Shown here piece after piece: positions 25,943 to 34,420 of a stretch of 64,000 bases of DNA (position 1 is the stretch's first letter; every line of letters begins with the position of its first letter). The stretch is taken from positions 1,364,001 through 1,428,000 of the forward strand of contig NZ_CP047024.1 of assembly GCF_009796745.1 (NCBI RefSeq), read 5' to 3'. The notes beneath the pieces were generated by a model, which saw only the letters and a list, made by a program, of their open reading frames with translations, did not search any database and was not told the origin of the DNA. The DNA comes from Paraglaciecola sp. L1A13. GTDB lineage: Bacteria > Pseudomonadota > Gammaproteobacteria > Enterobacterales > Alteromonadaceae. Made by a program: the position numbers and the translations under genes.

Positions 25943-28666
25943 TTATGCACTTTTGTTTAAGCTGCGTAATACGTATTGCAGTATGCCTCCATCGCTGAAG
26001 TAGCTGAACTCGTTGGGAGTGTCGATACGAATTTGTGCCTCGAACGTGAACTCGCCTTGTTCGCCCTTAACAGCCACAGAAACTTCCTTCTGCCCGCTCT
26101 CGATAGCGTTGATGGAATATTGTTCCGTGCCATCTAGTTTCAAGCTTGCGGCCGTTTCACCGGCTTTAAATTGTAAGGGTAATATCCCCATACCAATCAG
26201 ATTTGAACGATGGATTCGTTCATAACTTTCAGCAATAACAGCCTTAACACCGAGTAACAAGGGGCCTTTTGCTGCCCAATCTCTGGAACTACCAGTACCG
26301 TATTCTTTACCTGCAATTACGACCGTTGGCGTGCCTTGGTCTTGATATTTCATGGCGGCGTCAAATACTGACATTTGTTCTTTTGATGGTTGAAAACGTG
26401 TCCAGCCGCCCTCGGTACCAGGTGCTAATTGATTTTTAAGTCTGACGTTAGCAAATGTGCCACGCATCATGACCTCATGATTGCCCCTGCGCGAGCCAAA
26501 TGAATTGAAGTCATGCTCCTCTACTCCATGGGCCTGCAAATACTGGGCAGCTGGTCCGTCGGGCGCAATACTACCTGCAGGAGATATATGATCTGTGGTA
26601 ACCGTATCCCCAAGTTTCAATAAACATCGTGCATCGTCAATCGAGCTGATAGGCTCAGGTCGCTGCTTGATACCGTCAAAGAAGGTTGGCTTTTTCACAT
26701 AGGTCGATTCAGGCCAGTTATATTGCTCGCTATCCACTACCTCTAAGTTATTCCACGATTCATCACCTTCGAAAATATGGCTGTATCGCTCTGAAAACAT
26801 CTCACTCTTAACGACGTCAGTGACCAATGCTTGGATCTCATCGTTACTGGGCCAAATATCGCGTAAGTAAACCGGTTTGCCGTCTTTGCTTGTGCCCAGA
26901 GGTTCTTTCATCAGATCAATATTCATATTGCCCGCTAACGCATATGCGATAACCAATGGTGGCGATGCAAGGTAGTTTGCTTTTACATCTGAATGGATGC
27001 GTCCTTCAAAGTTTCGATTGCCCGAAAGCACAGAAGTAACATTAAGTTTTTCTTTACGAATTGCGGCGGTGATTGGATCCGGTAGGGGGCCTGAATTACC
27101 AATACAGGTTGTACAGCCGTACCCCACTAAATAGAAACCTAGATTCTCTAGCTCATGAGTAAGATTTGCCTTGTCCATATATTCAGTCACGACCTGTGAA
27201 CCTGGTGCAAAGCTTGTTTTGACCCAAGGTTTAACGGATAGGCCTAATTCACTGGCCTTTTTCGCGAGCAGACCTGCGGCAATCAGCACTGAAGGATTAG
27301 ACGTGTTAGTACAACTGGTAATGGCGGCAATAACCACCGCACCATCGTTTAAACTGAACTTCTGTCCGTTATATTCCACTTGACTTGAATCTTCGGTTTT
27401 CTCAGCTTCATGACCACCCTCTGATTCAAAACGCCCTTTTTCAGGGTCCTCAGTAGTGATAATAAGCTGCTCTTGTTCTGACAACCAGGCTTTAAACTTA
27501 CTTGCAGCTTCTGTTAGCGGGATCCTATCTTGGGGGCGTTTTGGCCCCGCAATCGAGGTGACGACCTCGCCTAAGTCAATGTGTAAATTCGCATGATAAA
27601 TTGCGTTTTTCTGAGATTCAGAACCCCACATGCCTTGGGCTTTTGCATAGGCTTTGATTATCTTAATGTTGCGCTCTTCTCGTCCAGTTAAGCGCAAGTA
27701 AGTCTCGGTTTGTTCATCTAACGGAAAAATACCGCACGTTGCGCCATACTCGGGAGCCATATTGGCGATGGTTGCTCTATCGGCAATCGTTAAATGTTTC
27801 ACTCCCTCACCATAAAATTCGACAAATTTACCTACTACGCCAAACTCGCGCAGTTTTTGGGTAATCGTCAGTACTAAATCTGTGGCTGTGGTGCCAGGTG
27901 GCAATGCCCCGGTTATTTCCATTCCGACGACTTCAGGTATTAACATAGTGACGGGTTGGCCGAGCATGGCGGCTTCGGCCTCAATCCCGCCTACGCCCCA
28001 GCCTAACACACCTAAACCATTAATCATGGTGGTATGAGAGTCAGTGCCGACTAATGTGTCAGGGTAGAGAAAAGTTTGCTCGCCTTGTTTCTCGATGAAG
28101 GTGACTCGGGCTAAATATTCTAAATTAACCTGATGTACTATGCCTTTGCCTGGAGGAACCACTTTAAAGTTGTCGAATGCTTGCTGGCCCCAGCGCAAGA
28201 ACTGATAGCGTTCTTTATTGCGCTGGACTTCCATCGCAGTATTTTTACTAAACGCGTCTTCTTGTGCAAAAAAATCAACCATGACCGAATGGTCGATTAC
28301 CAACTCTACTGGTTTCAACGGATTAATTTTTTGTGGATCGCCGCCTAAATCAACCATGGCGTCGCGCATCGCGGCTAAATCTACAACCGCTGGCACACCG
28401 GTAAAATCTTGTAACACGACACGAGAGGGAACAAACGCGATTTCTGTTGTTGCACTGTTATTAACATTCCAAGTAGCCAGATTAGTAATGTCCTCTTCTT
28501 GAACAAAATTTTCTTGGCTGTGGCGCAGTAGGTTTTCAAGTAATATTTTAGCGGCGAATGGTAGTCTCGCGATATCGTGGGTGCCCTCTAGACTGTTTAG
28601 GGCGTAATACGAAAATTGCTCGCCATCTATGGTCAGTGTTTTTAAATAGGGGGAAGTTTGCTGCAT
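25943..28666 (-). CDS. acnA: Aconitate hydratase A
   Basis: This 907-residue enzyme (E. coli AcnA is 891) interconverts citrate and isocitrate in the TCA cycle. The three [4Fe-4S] cysteines are in SCTNTSNPS (near 450) and GYGCTTCIGN (near 517). Other aconitase blocks are PDTLVGTDSHTTMINGLGVLGWGVGGIEAEA, the C-terminal GSRRGNHEVMMRGTFANVRL and AGKEYGTGSSRDWAAKG. Its layout fits the AcnA/IRP-like group. AcnD of the methylcitrate cycle is similar, but no prp genes are nearby. GGAG lies nine bases before the ATG. It has its own terminator. Confidence 0.95.
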   Translation of the reverse strand: MQQTSPYLKTLTIDGEQFSYYALNSLEGTHDIARLPFAAKILLENLLRHSQENFVQEEDITNLATWNVNNSATTEIAFVPSRVVLQDFTGVPAVVDLAAMRDAMVDLGGDPQKINPLKPVELVIDHSVMVDFFAQEDAFSKNTAMEVQRNKERYQFLRWGQQAFDNFKVVPPGKGIVHQVNLEYLARVTFIEKQGEQTFLYPDTLVGTDSHTTMINGLGVLGWGVGGIEAEAAMLGQPVTMLIPEVVGMEITGALPPGTTATDLVLTITQKLREFGVVGKFVEFYGEGVKHLTIADRATIANMAPEYGATCGIFPLDEQTETYLRLTGREERNIKIIKAYAKAQGMWGSESQKNAIYHANLHIDLGEVVTSIAGPKRPQDRIPLTEAASKFKAWLSEQEQLIITTEDPEKGRFESEGGHEAEKTEDSSQVEYNGQKFSLNDGAVVIAAITSCTNTSNPSVLIAAGLLAKKASELGLSVKPWVKTSFAPGSQVVTEYMDKANLTHELENLGFYLVGYGCTTCIGNSGPLPDPITAAIRKEKLNVTSVLSGNRNFEGRIHSDVKANYLASPPLVIAYALAGNMNIDLMKEPLGTSKDGKPVYLRDIWPSNDEIQALVTDVVKSEMFSERYSHIFEGDESWNNLEVVDSEQYNWPESTYVKKPTFFDGIKQRPEPISSIDDARCLLKLGDTVTTDHISPAGSIAPDGPAAQYLQAHGVEEHDFNSFGSRRGNHEVMMRGTFANVRLKNQLAPGTEGGWTRFQPSKEQMSVFDAAMKYQDQGTPTVVIAGKEYGTGSSRDWAAKGPLLLGVKAVIAESYERIHRSNLIGMGILPLQFKAGETAASLKLDGTEQYSINAIESGQKEVSVAVKGEQGEFTFEAQIRIDTPNEFSYFSDGGILQYVLRSLNKSA

Positions 28667-28724
28667 GATGTTCTCCGTCTGTGTGAAAGTTTCTCACTAT
28701 GGGTCACGTTAGCTGTAACGTAGG

Positions 28725-28763
28725 GCGGTAAAAAGACCGTGTAATGAGTGGGTCTTTTTACCG
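28725..28763. terminator. Terminator downstream of the PRC-barrel gene
   Basis: CGGTAAAAAGACC and GGTCTTTTTACCG form a perfect 13-bp stem with a 13-nt loop, between the acnA start and the PRC-barrel stop (28777). It would end transcripts of the latter before they reach acnA. Confidence 0.75.
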
Positions 28764-28776
28764 GAAACCAGGTGTA

Positions 28777-29541
28777 TTATTTTGCTTTGGGCAAACTCTG
28801 TAATACGCGCTTCACCTTGAGTTTGTATTCGTCGTCATTTAATAAATCATGATCGCACTCTGGGCAATGTTCAATATCAGTGGAAGGCAAAGTGCAGTGC
28901 ACACGCTGCTCAAGCCAATTAATATCGTCAATATGCTTGGGCGCTAAGAGTAACTTTTTACCTCCTGGAAGCCATTTGTCAGTATCAATGATAATCAAAG
29001 GAATTTCCCAATTCTCGGTATCTAAAATCAGATCATGAATATGGCCAACCGTTTGACCACTGGCAATAACGTCGTATCCTTGCAGTTCATCTATAGAGCG
29101 CAAGTGGTTGGCGTGACTTTTGTCGTGTTCTTTTAGGTCGGTGTTTGCTTGTTCAAAAGCGTGCTGATTGACCAACGAAGTTGGATTAGCGTATTCACCC
29201 CATGCTCCCGGCCCGGTCCAGTAATAACCGTAGCCTAAATAGGAGAACAGTATTTCTTCATATTCCCGTGACACTGTTTTTTCTTCGTCAATGGAAGGGC
29301 TGTCTTTAATTTGTTGTTTACTTAAAGCTACGTGAATTTTTTCTTCGTCGGTATCAATCTCTCTCAATGAAATAGGAGAAATAAGTACCTTCTCACCTAA
29401 GGGGAGCCATTTATGAGTATCGACGTACATATAACGTATTGTCCATGCGCGATCGTCAAACAAAAAGTCTTTAGTAACACCGATATCGCCGTCTGTGGCT
29501 GCGATCGTAAATCGTTGAATGTCTCGTAAACCTGTAAACAT
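28777..29541 (-). CDS. Protein with two PRC-barrel domains
   Basis: This 254-residue soluble protein has two PRC-barrel units. The first is at about 1-75 (GDIGVTKDFLFDDRAWTIRYMYVDTHKWLPLGEKVLISP) and the second at about 155-230 (GQTVGHIHDLILDTENWEIPLIIIDTDKWLPGGKKLLLAP). The two repeat the same DxxxW-[x]n-DTxKWLP(G)G(e/k)K(v/l)L pattern, so an internal duplication is clear. PRC barrels occur in photosynthetic H subunits, in RimM and in stress-linked proteins; no specific job can be assigned. It is unlinked to the genes around it, apart from sharing acnA's strand. Confidence 0.8.
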   Translation of the reverse strand: MFTGLRDIQRFTIAATDGDIGVTKDFLFDDRAWTIRYMYVDTHKWLPLGEKVLISPISLREIDTDEEKIHVALSKQQIKDSPSIDEEKTVSREYEEILFSYLGYGYYWTGPGAWGEYANPTSLVNQHAFEQANTDLKEHDKSHANHLRSIDELQGYDVIASGQTVGHIHDLILDTENWEIPLIIIDTDKWLPGGKKLLLAPKHIDDINWLEQRVHCTLPSTDIEHCPECDHDLLNDDEYKLKVKRVLQSLPKAK

Positions 29542-29883
29542 AATGTTCTCCCGACTAGTAGCTGCGAATTGATCAAGTGAGAAGCCGTCAATAAGCTGTT
29601 TTATACGCCTTGTTGGGTTGCACTCAACGTACTAGGCGGACAATTCACATTGACTATTCAAAAATAGTTAATGGCAAAGATATACGCAAAGAGTAAGCCA
29701 GCATGAACGCAAGCTTTCAAGTACCTACAGTATAGTAGTTCGGGACGATTGCAGTGGTTTACAAGTACCTTTACAACATATTCTTTAAGGAAACAATTAC
29801 CCTTGGACTGTAATATTTACAGTCTACGTTCGAGGAATAAAGTTGGGGAGAGAAATAGATAAAACGTAATTTGAAAAATACTC
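29542..29883. other. Intergenic region, no gene seen
   Basis: This is the 5' region of the minus-strand PRC-barrel gene. I see no credible coding frame, RNA gene or long repeat. Confidence 0.5.
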
Positions 29884-29908
29884 GCGAGCTAATTAGCTAT
29901 TAGCTCGC
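29884..29908. terminator. Hairpin downstream of the GFA-family gene
   Basis: GCGAGCTAAT and ATTAGCTCGC form a perfect 10-bp stem with a 5-nt loop. On the minus strand it is followed by GAGTATTTTTC, a weak U-rich tail, so it is a probable terminator for the gene ending at 29935. Confidence 0.55.
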
Positions 29909-29934
29909 TAAAGAATACTGCAATAGTGATATTT

Positions 29935-30348
29935 TTATTGTGTTGGGCCCTCTTCGAAGCTGCGCATACTGTCGATTTCCCCTAACCAACTTTGGGCTGC
30001 ATTAGCCCATATTTGCGTTTTGGGGATTAGACTATCGCGCTGATCTATTGCGCCCACTCGTAAAAAGTAAGGCTTGGGCCCGTCACCGATAGGGGAGGCG
30101 TAGATGCCCGTTCCACAATTTTCACAAAATCCTTGTGCCCTATGATTACCGCTTTGCGCTACCTTGATGTATTCCTTCGGTGTGCCTTTATTGAAAGTGA
30201 GCGCGCCGAGTTCGGAAATGACAACTGTTCGAAATGCACTGGCAGATAGCGTCTGACAATCATTGCAGTGACAGATCATGGTCTTTTCAGGATTGACGAC
30301 AGCGCTGAATTCTAATTCGCCGCAGTGACACCGACCGGTAATGTTCAT
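29935..30348 (-). CDS. GFA/CENP-V family zinc protein
   Basis: This 137-residue protein of the glutathione-dependent formaldehyde-activating (GFA) fold has the zinc-ligand pattern CHC at Cys7/Cys9, CHCNDC at Cys26/28/31 and a later CENCGTGIY, which is complete for two zinc sites. Members of the family include the Gfa enzyme of formaldehyde detoxification, but most have unknown reactions, and no formaldehyde dehydrogenase gene is adjacent. GGAAAAACT precedes the ATG. Confidence 0.87.
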   Translation of the reverse strand: MNITGRCHCGELEFSAVVNPEKTMICHCNDCQTLSASAFRTVVISELGALTFNKGTPKEYIKVAQSGNHRAQGFCENCGTGIYASPIGDGPKPYFLRVGAIDQRDSLIPKTQIWANAAQSWLGEIDSMRSFEEGPTQ

Positions 30349-30363
30349 AGTTTTTCCTTATTG

Positions 30364-30395
30364 TAAAAAATAAATGCAGGGACATAAGACCTGCA
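30364..30395 (-). terminator. Terminator downstream of the Nramp-like gene
   Basis: Read on the minus strand, TGCAGG...CCTGCA forms a 6-bp stem and is followed by ATTTATTTTTT. It lies about 70 bases beyond the transporter stop at 30462. Confidence 0.5.
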
Positions 30396-30461
30396 ATTGC
30401 AGTAAAAACTTCAAATTATTGTGTATCTGGGGCTAAGCGTTTATTTGAAATTTCATCATCA

Positions 30462-31760
30462 TTAGCCCATGATTTTCCAACTTACAAAAAATACACTAAA
30501 TAACGTTAAAATAGTTAAACAACAAAGGGTGTAGATGCGAAATCCCCCTTGCGGTTTGTACTCGGGGCTTACGTCAGCTCCCATCATCACTTTGTAATTT
30601 AGCCAAGCGTAAATGGGGGCACTGACAAAAGACACCGTCGTCACAAAATCCAGTAAGGCTTTAATATCGGCGCTAAAATCAGTGATGATCCACCAACTTC
30701 CTATTGCTAAAATAGCTAATGAAACGATATACGCTTTATTGCCAGAGCGGCTTTCCTGTTGTAATGCCTGTTTCGTCTCAGAGGGTGTTTTTGCAGGATT
30801 CGTAAGCTCTTGAGTTTGACTTAATTGATAGGCGCGTTTCCATACTTGAGGAAACCCATCGGCTACCGCGAAGGTAGTTGAAAATAGTGCTACAAAGGTC
30901 ACGATCGCCATTAATAACCAACTCCAATCCCCCAGCGCGTGACTATAAATACCGACTAGTTGCCCGGCAAAAGCGGCGGCAGCATCGGCAAAACCATCAC
31001 CTTGGCCAAACATGAGCAAGGCGCCTAACCATAAAAATATAATGGCCAATAACAAGCTTGCAGCATAGCCAATATTAAAGTCAGTAGTGGCATTTTTAGC
31101 GTTTTCAGGGCCTGGTTTTGCACCTCGAGACAATATCCATAATGAATGCCAAACCGACACCTCCACAGCGGTAGGCATCCAGCCGATTAAGGCAACAATA
31201 AAAGCGATGCTTGCCGCACCACCTAGATTAATTGCAGGTGCTTCGACAGATGGGGTAAAGCCTAAGCGTCCGATAGCAGCAAACCAGGCAATAACGCTGC
31301 AAACAACAAGAATCAACATCATCCACTTAAGCAGAGTATTAAGTACTTTATAATGGCCGATCAATAGTACCGCGCACACAATACCCAGAACCAGCGCAGC
31401 CCATTGGGAAAGGGATAACACATCACCAAACAAGTTCATGGCTAAGGCGGCTGTAACGATGGTTACGCCCGACTGAACAAAAAACATCGTAATGAAGGTT
31501 AATACCAAAAATAAGTAAAATGCCCATTTACCCACTGAGCGATAACCATCGAGTAAGCTTTTGCCCGTTAAGCCAGCGTATTTAGGGCCAAATAAGAAAA
31601 AAGGATATTTCACCACATGGGCTAGTAAGATAAAACCCAGTAGTGCGAAGCCGAAGTCAGCCCCAGCACGGGTGGCTTGCACGATATGCGACACGCCAAT
31701 ACTTGTGGCGGCCCAAACGATACCAGGGCCAAGTAAGGCCATTATTTTAGTTATTTTCAT
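30462..31760 (-). CDS. Nramp-related metal-ion transporter lacking the DPGN motif
   Basis: This 432-residue inner-membrane protein has about 11 hydrophobic segments. The order of helices and GPGIVWAATSIGVSHIVQATRAGADFGF near the N-terminus place it in the Nramp (divalent-metal) family. In canonical members the first helix contains DPGN, which binds the metal; here the segment reads ATSIGVSH (residues 18-25). The sixth-helix motif appears as GWMPTAVE in place of MPH. Substrate choice may therefore differ from Mn2+/Fe2+. The ATG at 31760 fits the family start; a longer TTG-started form adds 27 residues without support. The adjacent upstream TetR gene on the same strand is a likely regulator. 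Confidence 0.8.
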   Translation of the reverse strand: MKITKIMALLGPGIVWAATSIGVSHIVQATRAGADFGFALLGFILLAHVVKYPFFLFGPKYAGLTGKSLLDGYRSVGKWAFYLFLVLTFITMFFVQSGVTIVTAALAMNLFGDVLSLSQWAALVLGIVCAVLLIGHYKVLNTLLKWMMLILVVCSVIAWFAAIGRLGFTPSVEAPAINLGGAASIAFIVALIGWMPTAVEVSVWHSLWILSRGAKPGPENAKNATTDFNIGYAASLLLAIIFLWLGALLMFGQGDGFADAAAAFAGQLVGIYSHALGDWSWLLMAIVTFVALFSTTFAVADGFPQVWKRAYQLSQTQELTNPAKTPSETKQALQQESRSGNKAYIVSLAILAIGSWWIITDFSADIKALLDFVTTVSFVSAPIYAWLNYKVMMGADVSPEYKPQGGFRIYTLCCLTILTLFSVFFVSWKIMG

Positions 31761-31863
31761 GCTACTACTACCATTCTTTAAATAGTTATTTGTGTGAAAT
31801 AAGTTTTGTTGAAAGTCAGCTAAAACAACTGGTGCAGCCAACTCACTCGTACGGTGTTAACCG

Positions 31864-32496
31864 TCATTCGGCATTGCTCAGGTAGAGCATTAACATCTTT
31901 GATAATTCCCCACACAACGCACGTGAGTTTAAGTCGCATGCGATAGCAGGCGTGATCTGTGGATAGAGCACTTTATCGAGCAGTGCGGTGATCATGGTGA
32001 AAATAACCATGTTTGCCGCCGATTTTTTGTCTTGTGCACTTATCTCGTCACTAAAGCGCAGTAATATTTGCGCAATGCGTCTATAAACTTCTCGCCTGTC
32101 AACCAGTGCTTCCCCGGCCACCAAGTTAGAATACAGCCGTGAATTAAGATGTATGGTACGAAATAAGCTGCGATTCGCCATAAAAAATTCGTGGGTCTGT
32201 TCGGTGATACCCTTAACAGCCTGTGATAAAGAGGTGTATTGATTTAACTCTAAGGTGTCAATCCATTTAATTAAATCTTGGCCAAAATCTTGATAAAGTA
32301 GAGGTAATAAGGCTTCTTTGTTTTTAAAGCGTCGGTAAAACGTGCCTACCGACACATCGGCATAATCACACAATTCTTTGATACTGATATGTTCAAAAAA
32401 TTTACTTTGTAGGCAATAATGAACGGCGCTCATAAGATTTCGCTGGGTGTCTTGGCTGCGTTGTTGTTTAGCTGGGATAACACTATAAGTTGCCAT
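31864..32496 (-). CDS. TetR-family transcriptional regulator
   Basis: This 210-residue regulator has an N-terminal TetR helix-turn-helix (about residues 20-65: SIKELCDYADVSVGTFYRRFKNKEALLPLLYQDF). The C-terminal helical ligand-binding domain runs from 75 to 205. It lies directly upstream of the Nramp-like gene on the same strand (about 100 bases between the genes), so control of that transporter, of itself, or of both is the natural guess. The ligand is unknown. Confidence 0.87.
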   Translation of the reverse strand: MATYSVIPAKQQRSQDTQRNLMSAVHYCLQSKFFEHISIKELCDYADVSVGTFYRRFKNKEALLPLLYQDFGQDLIKWIDTLELNQYTSLSQAVKGITEQTHEFFMANRSLFRTIHLNSRLYSNLVAGEALVDRREVYRRIAQILLRFSDEISAQDKKSAANMVIFTMITALLDKVLYPQITPAIACDLNSRALCGELSKMLMLYLSNAE

Positions 32497-32853
32497 TTTT
32501 AAATCATTCTCTTATATCAACGACATATAACACTAAAAGTACTGAATTTAGCGATTGGATCATGCCGTTTTTGTTTAAAAACAGCAATGTAAGAATATGC
32601 TCGTCACAGAAAAAGCATTTCAAAATGAGCCTCATCTTGCTCGTGATAACTTCTTTCTTGAGGGGAGACGTTCTTCAGAGGCAATAAAGGCCTGATTAAA
32701 AAATACCTCGGTTTGTTGTTTAAACGTTTCTTAGGTGTTCTATTTTTGTAAACTCATGATTTTAATAATGAATATTTACAATTTAGCCAATGCTGCTCTT
32801 TGTGTCGCTGAATTGCTTTTGTTAGTATCCGCGCATCAAAAAATGAGCAAAGC
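32497..32853. other. Intergenic region between TetR and the FNR box, no gene seen
   Basis: This is the divergent promoter region of the TetR gene and of the cyo-side transcript. Reading both strands gave only short frames without ribosome sites. Confidence 0.45.
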
Positions 32854-32867
32854 TTGATGCAGATCAA
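32854..32867. promoter_or_regulatory. FNR/ANR-type operator upstream of the cyo region
   Basis: TTGATGCAGATCAA is a perfect match to the TTGAT-N4-ATCAA dyad recognised by FNR-family regulators. It lies 41 bases before the small membrane gene and about 650 bases before cyoA. In E. coli the cyo operon is repressed by FNR and ArcA under low oxygen, so a repressor role is likely here. Position relative to a promoter is not mapped. Confidence 0.7.
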
Positions 32868-32907
32868 AATTGCGCATCTTATCTAGTGTAACCCTTTGGA
32901 CTAAACG

Positions 32908-33309
32908 TTGAATCAGCACACCGCAAATTCACATGATTTAACCCTTCGCCACAAAATGCGCTTGGGTATAAATAATACTTCGCTCTTAGGGAAGTTGTGC
33001 TTTGTGAGCGGTGTTGTTGGGTTATTCACTGCGTTTACGGTTTTTTTAGGGGGCTTTTATGAAGGCGCTGAGTATGTTGGTTTAGCGCTAGACTTCTCGA
33101 CTTTTGATCTACTCAGTACCGCGTCCTTTTTATGTATATTGGCCATCAGTAGTTATTTTTCACAGCATTACTTATGGCTACTAAATCTAGTGCCTGATTA
33201 CGTGTTAAGGCATCTAGCTGCTAAACCTAAACCGTTATTTATTGTTCCCACTGTTATAAGCCAGTCGCCCACAGCGCATGGCTCTCGTGCTCCACCCTTA
33301 TTCTCTTAG
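32908..33309 (+). CDS. Small membrane protein upstream of cyo (unknown)
   Basis: This 133-residue frame has two hydrophobic segments (GKLCFVSGVVGLFTAFTVFLG at about 28-48, and LLSTASFLCILAISSYF at about 68-84) and a polar tail. The TTG at 32908 has GGA seven bases upstream; an internal ATG at 32956 would leave 117 residues. I recognise no family. It lies just after the FNR-type box and before the cyo operon, so it may be cotranscribed with it or may be an assembly factor, but nothing in the sequence proves this. Confidence 0.45.
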   Translation: MNQHTANSHDLTLRHKMRLGINNTSLLGKLCFVSGVVGLFTAFTVFLGGFYEGAEYVGLALDFSTFDLLSTASFLCILAISSYFSQHYLWLLNLVPDYVLRHLAAKPKPLFIVPTVISQSPTAHGSRAPPLFS

Positions 33310-33521
33310 CGGCTCAAATCGTTAAATAAGCATCTTGGTTATCTTTTTTATTTGTTCGGCCGTGCACTGCATGCGTCACTTATTAGCCAAGCTAGTTGCA
33401 CACATTTTATCGCTTATTTTACTTTGAGCCCGCTCACTCGATAAATCCGGCGTGTCCGGTGTTTAATTCTGCCTAATTTACTTAAGGCAGTACTCTAAAT
33501 ATTGTGGGTAGGGGAATTCCT

Positions 33522-34418
33522 TTGTTAATCCGTAAGTTAGGTTACTCAGCATTGGCGGCAAGCGTGTTGTTATTGTCAGGCTGTGAAGGTGGTGTGCTTG
33601 ATCCGAAAGGTCAGGTGGGCATCGATGAAAAGTATTTAATAATAGTAGCAACGGTATTAATGCTGCTGGTGGTTGTTCCAGTTATTGGAATGACATTGTA
33701 TTTCGCTTGGCGTTACCGTGAAGGGCGCGAGCATGAAATTTATGATCCTAAATGGGCCCATTCCACCAAAATTGAAGCTGTCGTATGGTTAATACCGATT
33801 GTTATTATCGCTATTTTAGGCACGCTCACCTGGTATTCCACACAAGCGCTTGACCCTTACAAATCACTTGAGCACGAACATAAACCGATCACCATTCAAG
33901 TGGTTTCCTTAAACTGGAAATGGTTATTCATTTATCCGGAGCAAGGTATCGCCACGGTTAACGAAGTGGTGTTCCCCAAAGATGTTCCGGTGGAGTTTAA
34001 GATCACGTCTGATACCACCATGAACTCATTTTTTATTCCCCAATTGGGTAGCCAAATCTACTCCATGGCGGGCATGACAACTCGGCTTAACTTGATTGCT
34101 AATGAAGCGGGAGAATTCGACGGTATTTCTGCTAATTACAGTGGCGCAGGTTTCACTGGCATGAAATTTAAAGCGATAGCTAAGCCGTCAGAACAAGCGT
34201 TCGAGGACTGGGTCAGGGCAGTTAAGCATAGTCCCGCGGCATTGACCGATAGTAGCTACGCGCAACTAGCACAACCGAGCGAAAATAACCCTGTGGACTA
34301 TTACGGCTCTGTGGACAGTGAGATGTTCCAGCATGTTGTGATGCAGTTTATGGGCAATATGAAACACCAAGAGCAACCCGAGCATTCAGCTCATATGCAC
34401 ATGCAGGCGGAGGACTAA
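33522..34418 (+). CDS. cyoA: Cytochrome bo3 ubiquinol oxidase subunit II
   Basis: This 298-residue lipoprotein subunit of the terminal quinol oxidase has a signal peptide ending in the lipobox LLLSGC. Two membrane helices follow ([19 protein letters not shown] and [19 protein letters not shown]), then a periplasmic cupredoxin-like domain. That domain keeps [12 protein letters not shown] and [16 protein letters not shown] but lacks CuA cysteines, as expected for quinol rather than cytochrome c oxidase. TTG at 33522 has AGGGGA six bases upstream; a GTG at 33504 would place that site inside the gene. It is first of the cyoABCDE operon. Confidence 0.93.
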   Translation: MLIRKLGYSALAASVLLLSGCEGGVLDPKGQVGIDEKYLIIVATVLMLLVVVPVIGMTLYFAWRYREGREHEIYDPKWAHSTKIEAVVWLIPIVIIAILGTLTWYSTQALDPYKSLEHEHKPITIQVVSLNWKWLFIYPEQGIATVNEVVFPKDVPVEFKITSDTTMNSFFIPQLGSQIYSMAGMTTRLNLIANEAGEFDGISANYSGAGFTGMKFKAIAKPSEQAFEDWVRAVKHSPAALTDSSYAQLAQPSENNPVDYYGSVDSEMFQHVVMQFMGNMKHQEQPEHSAHMHMQAED

Positions 34419-34420
34419 TT

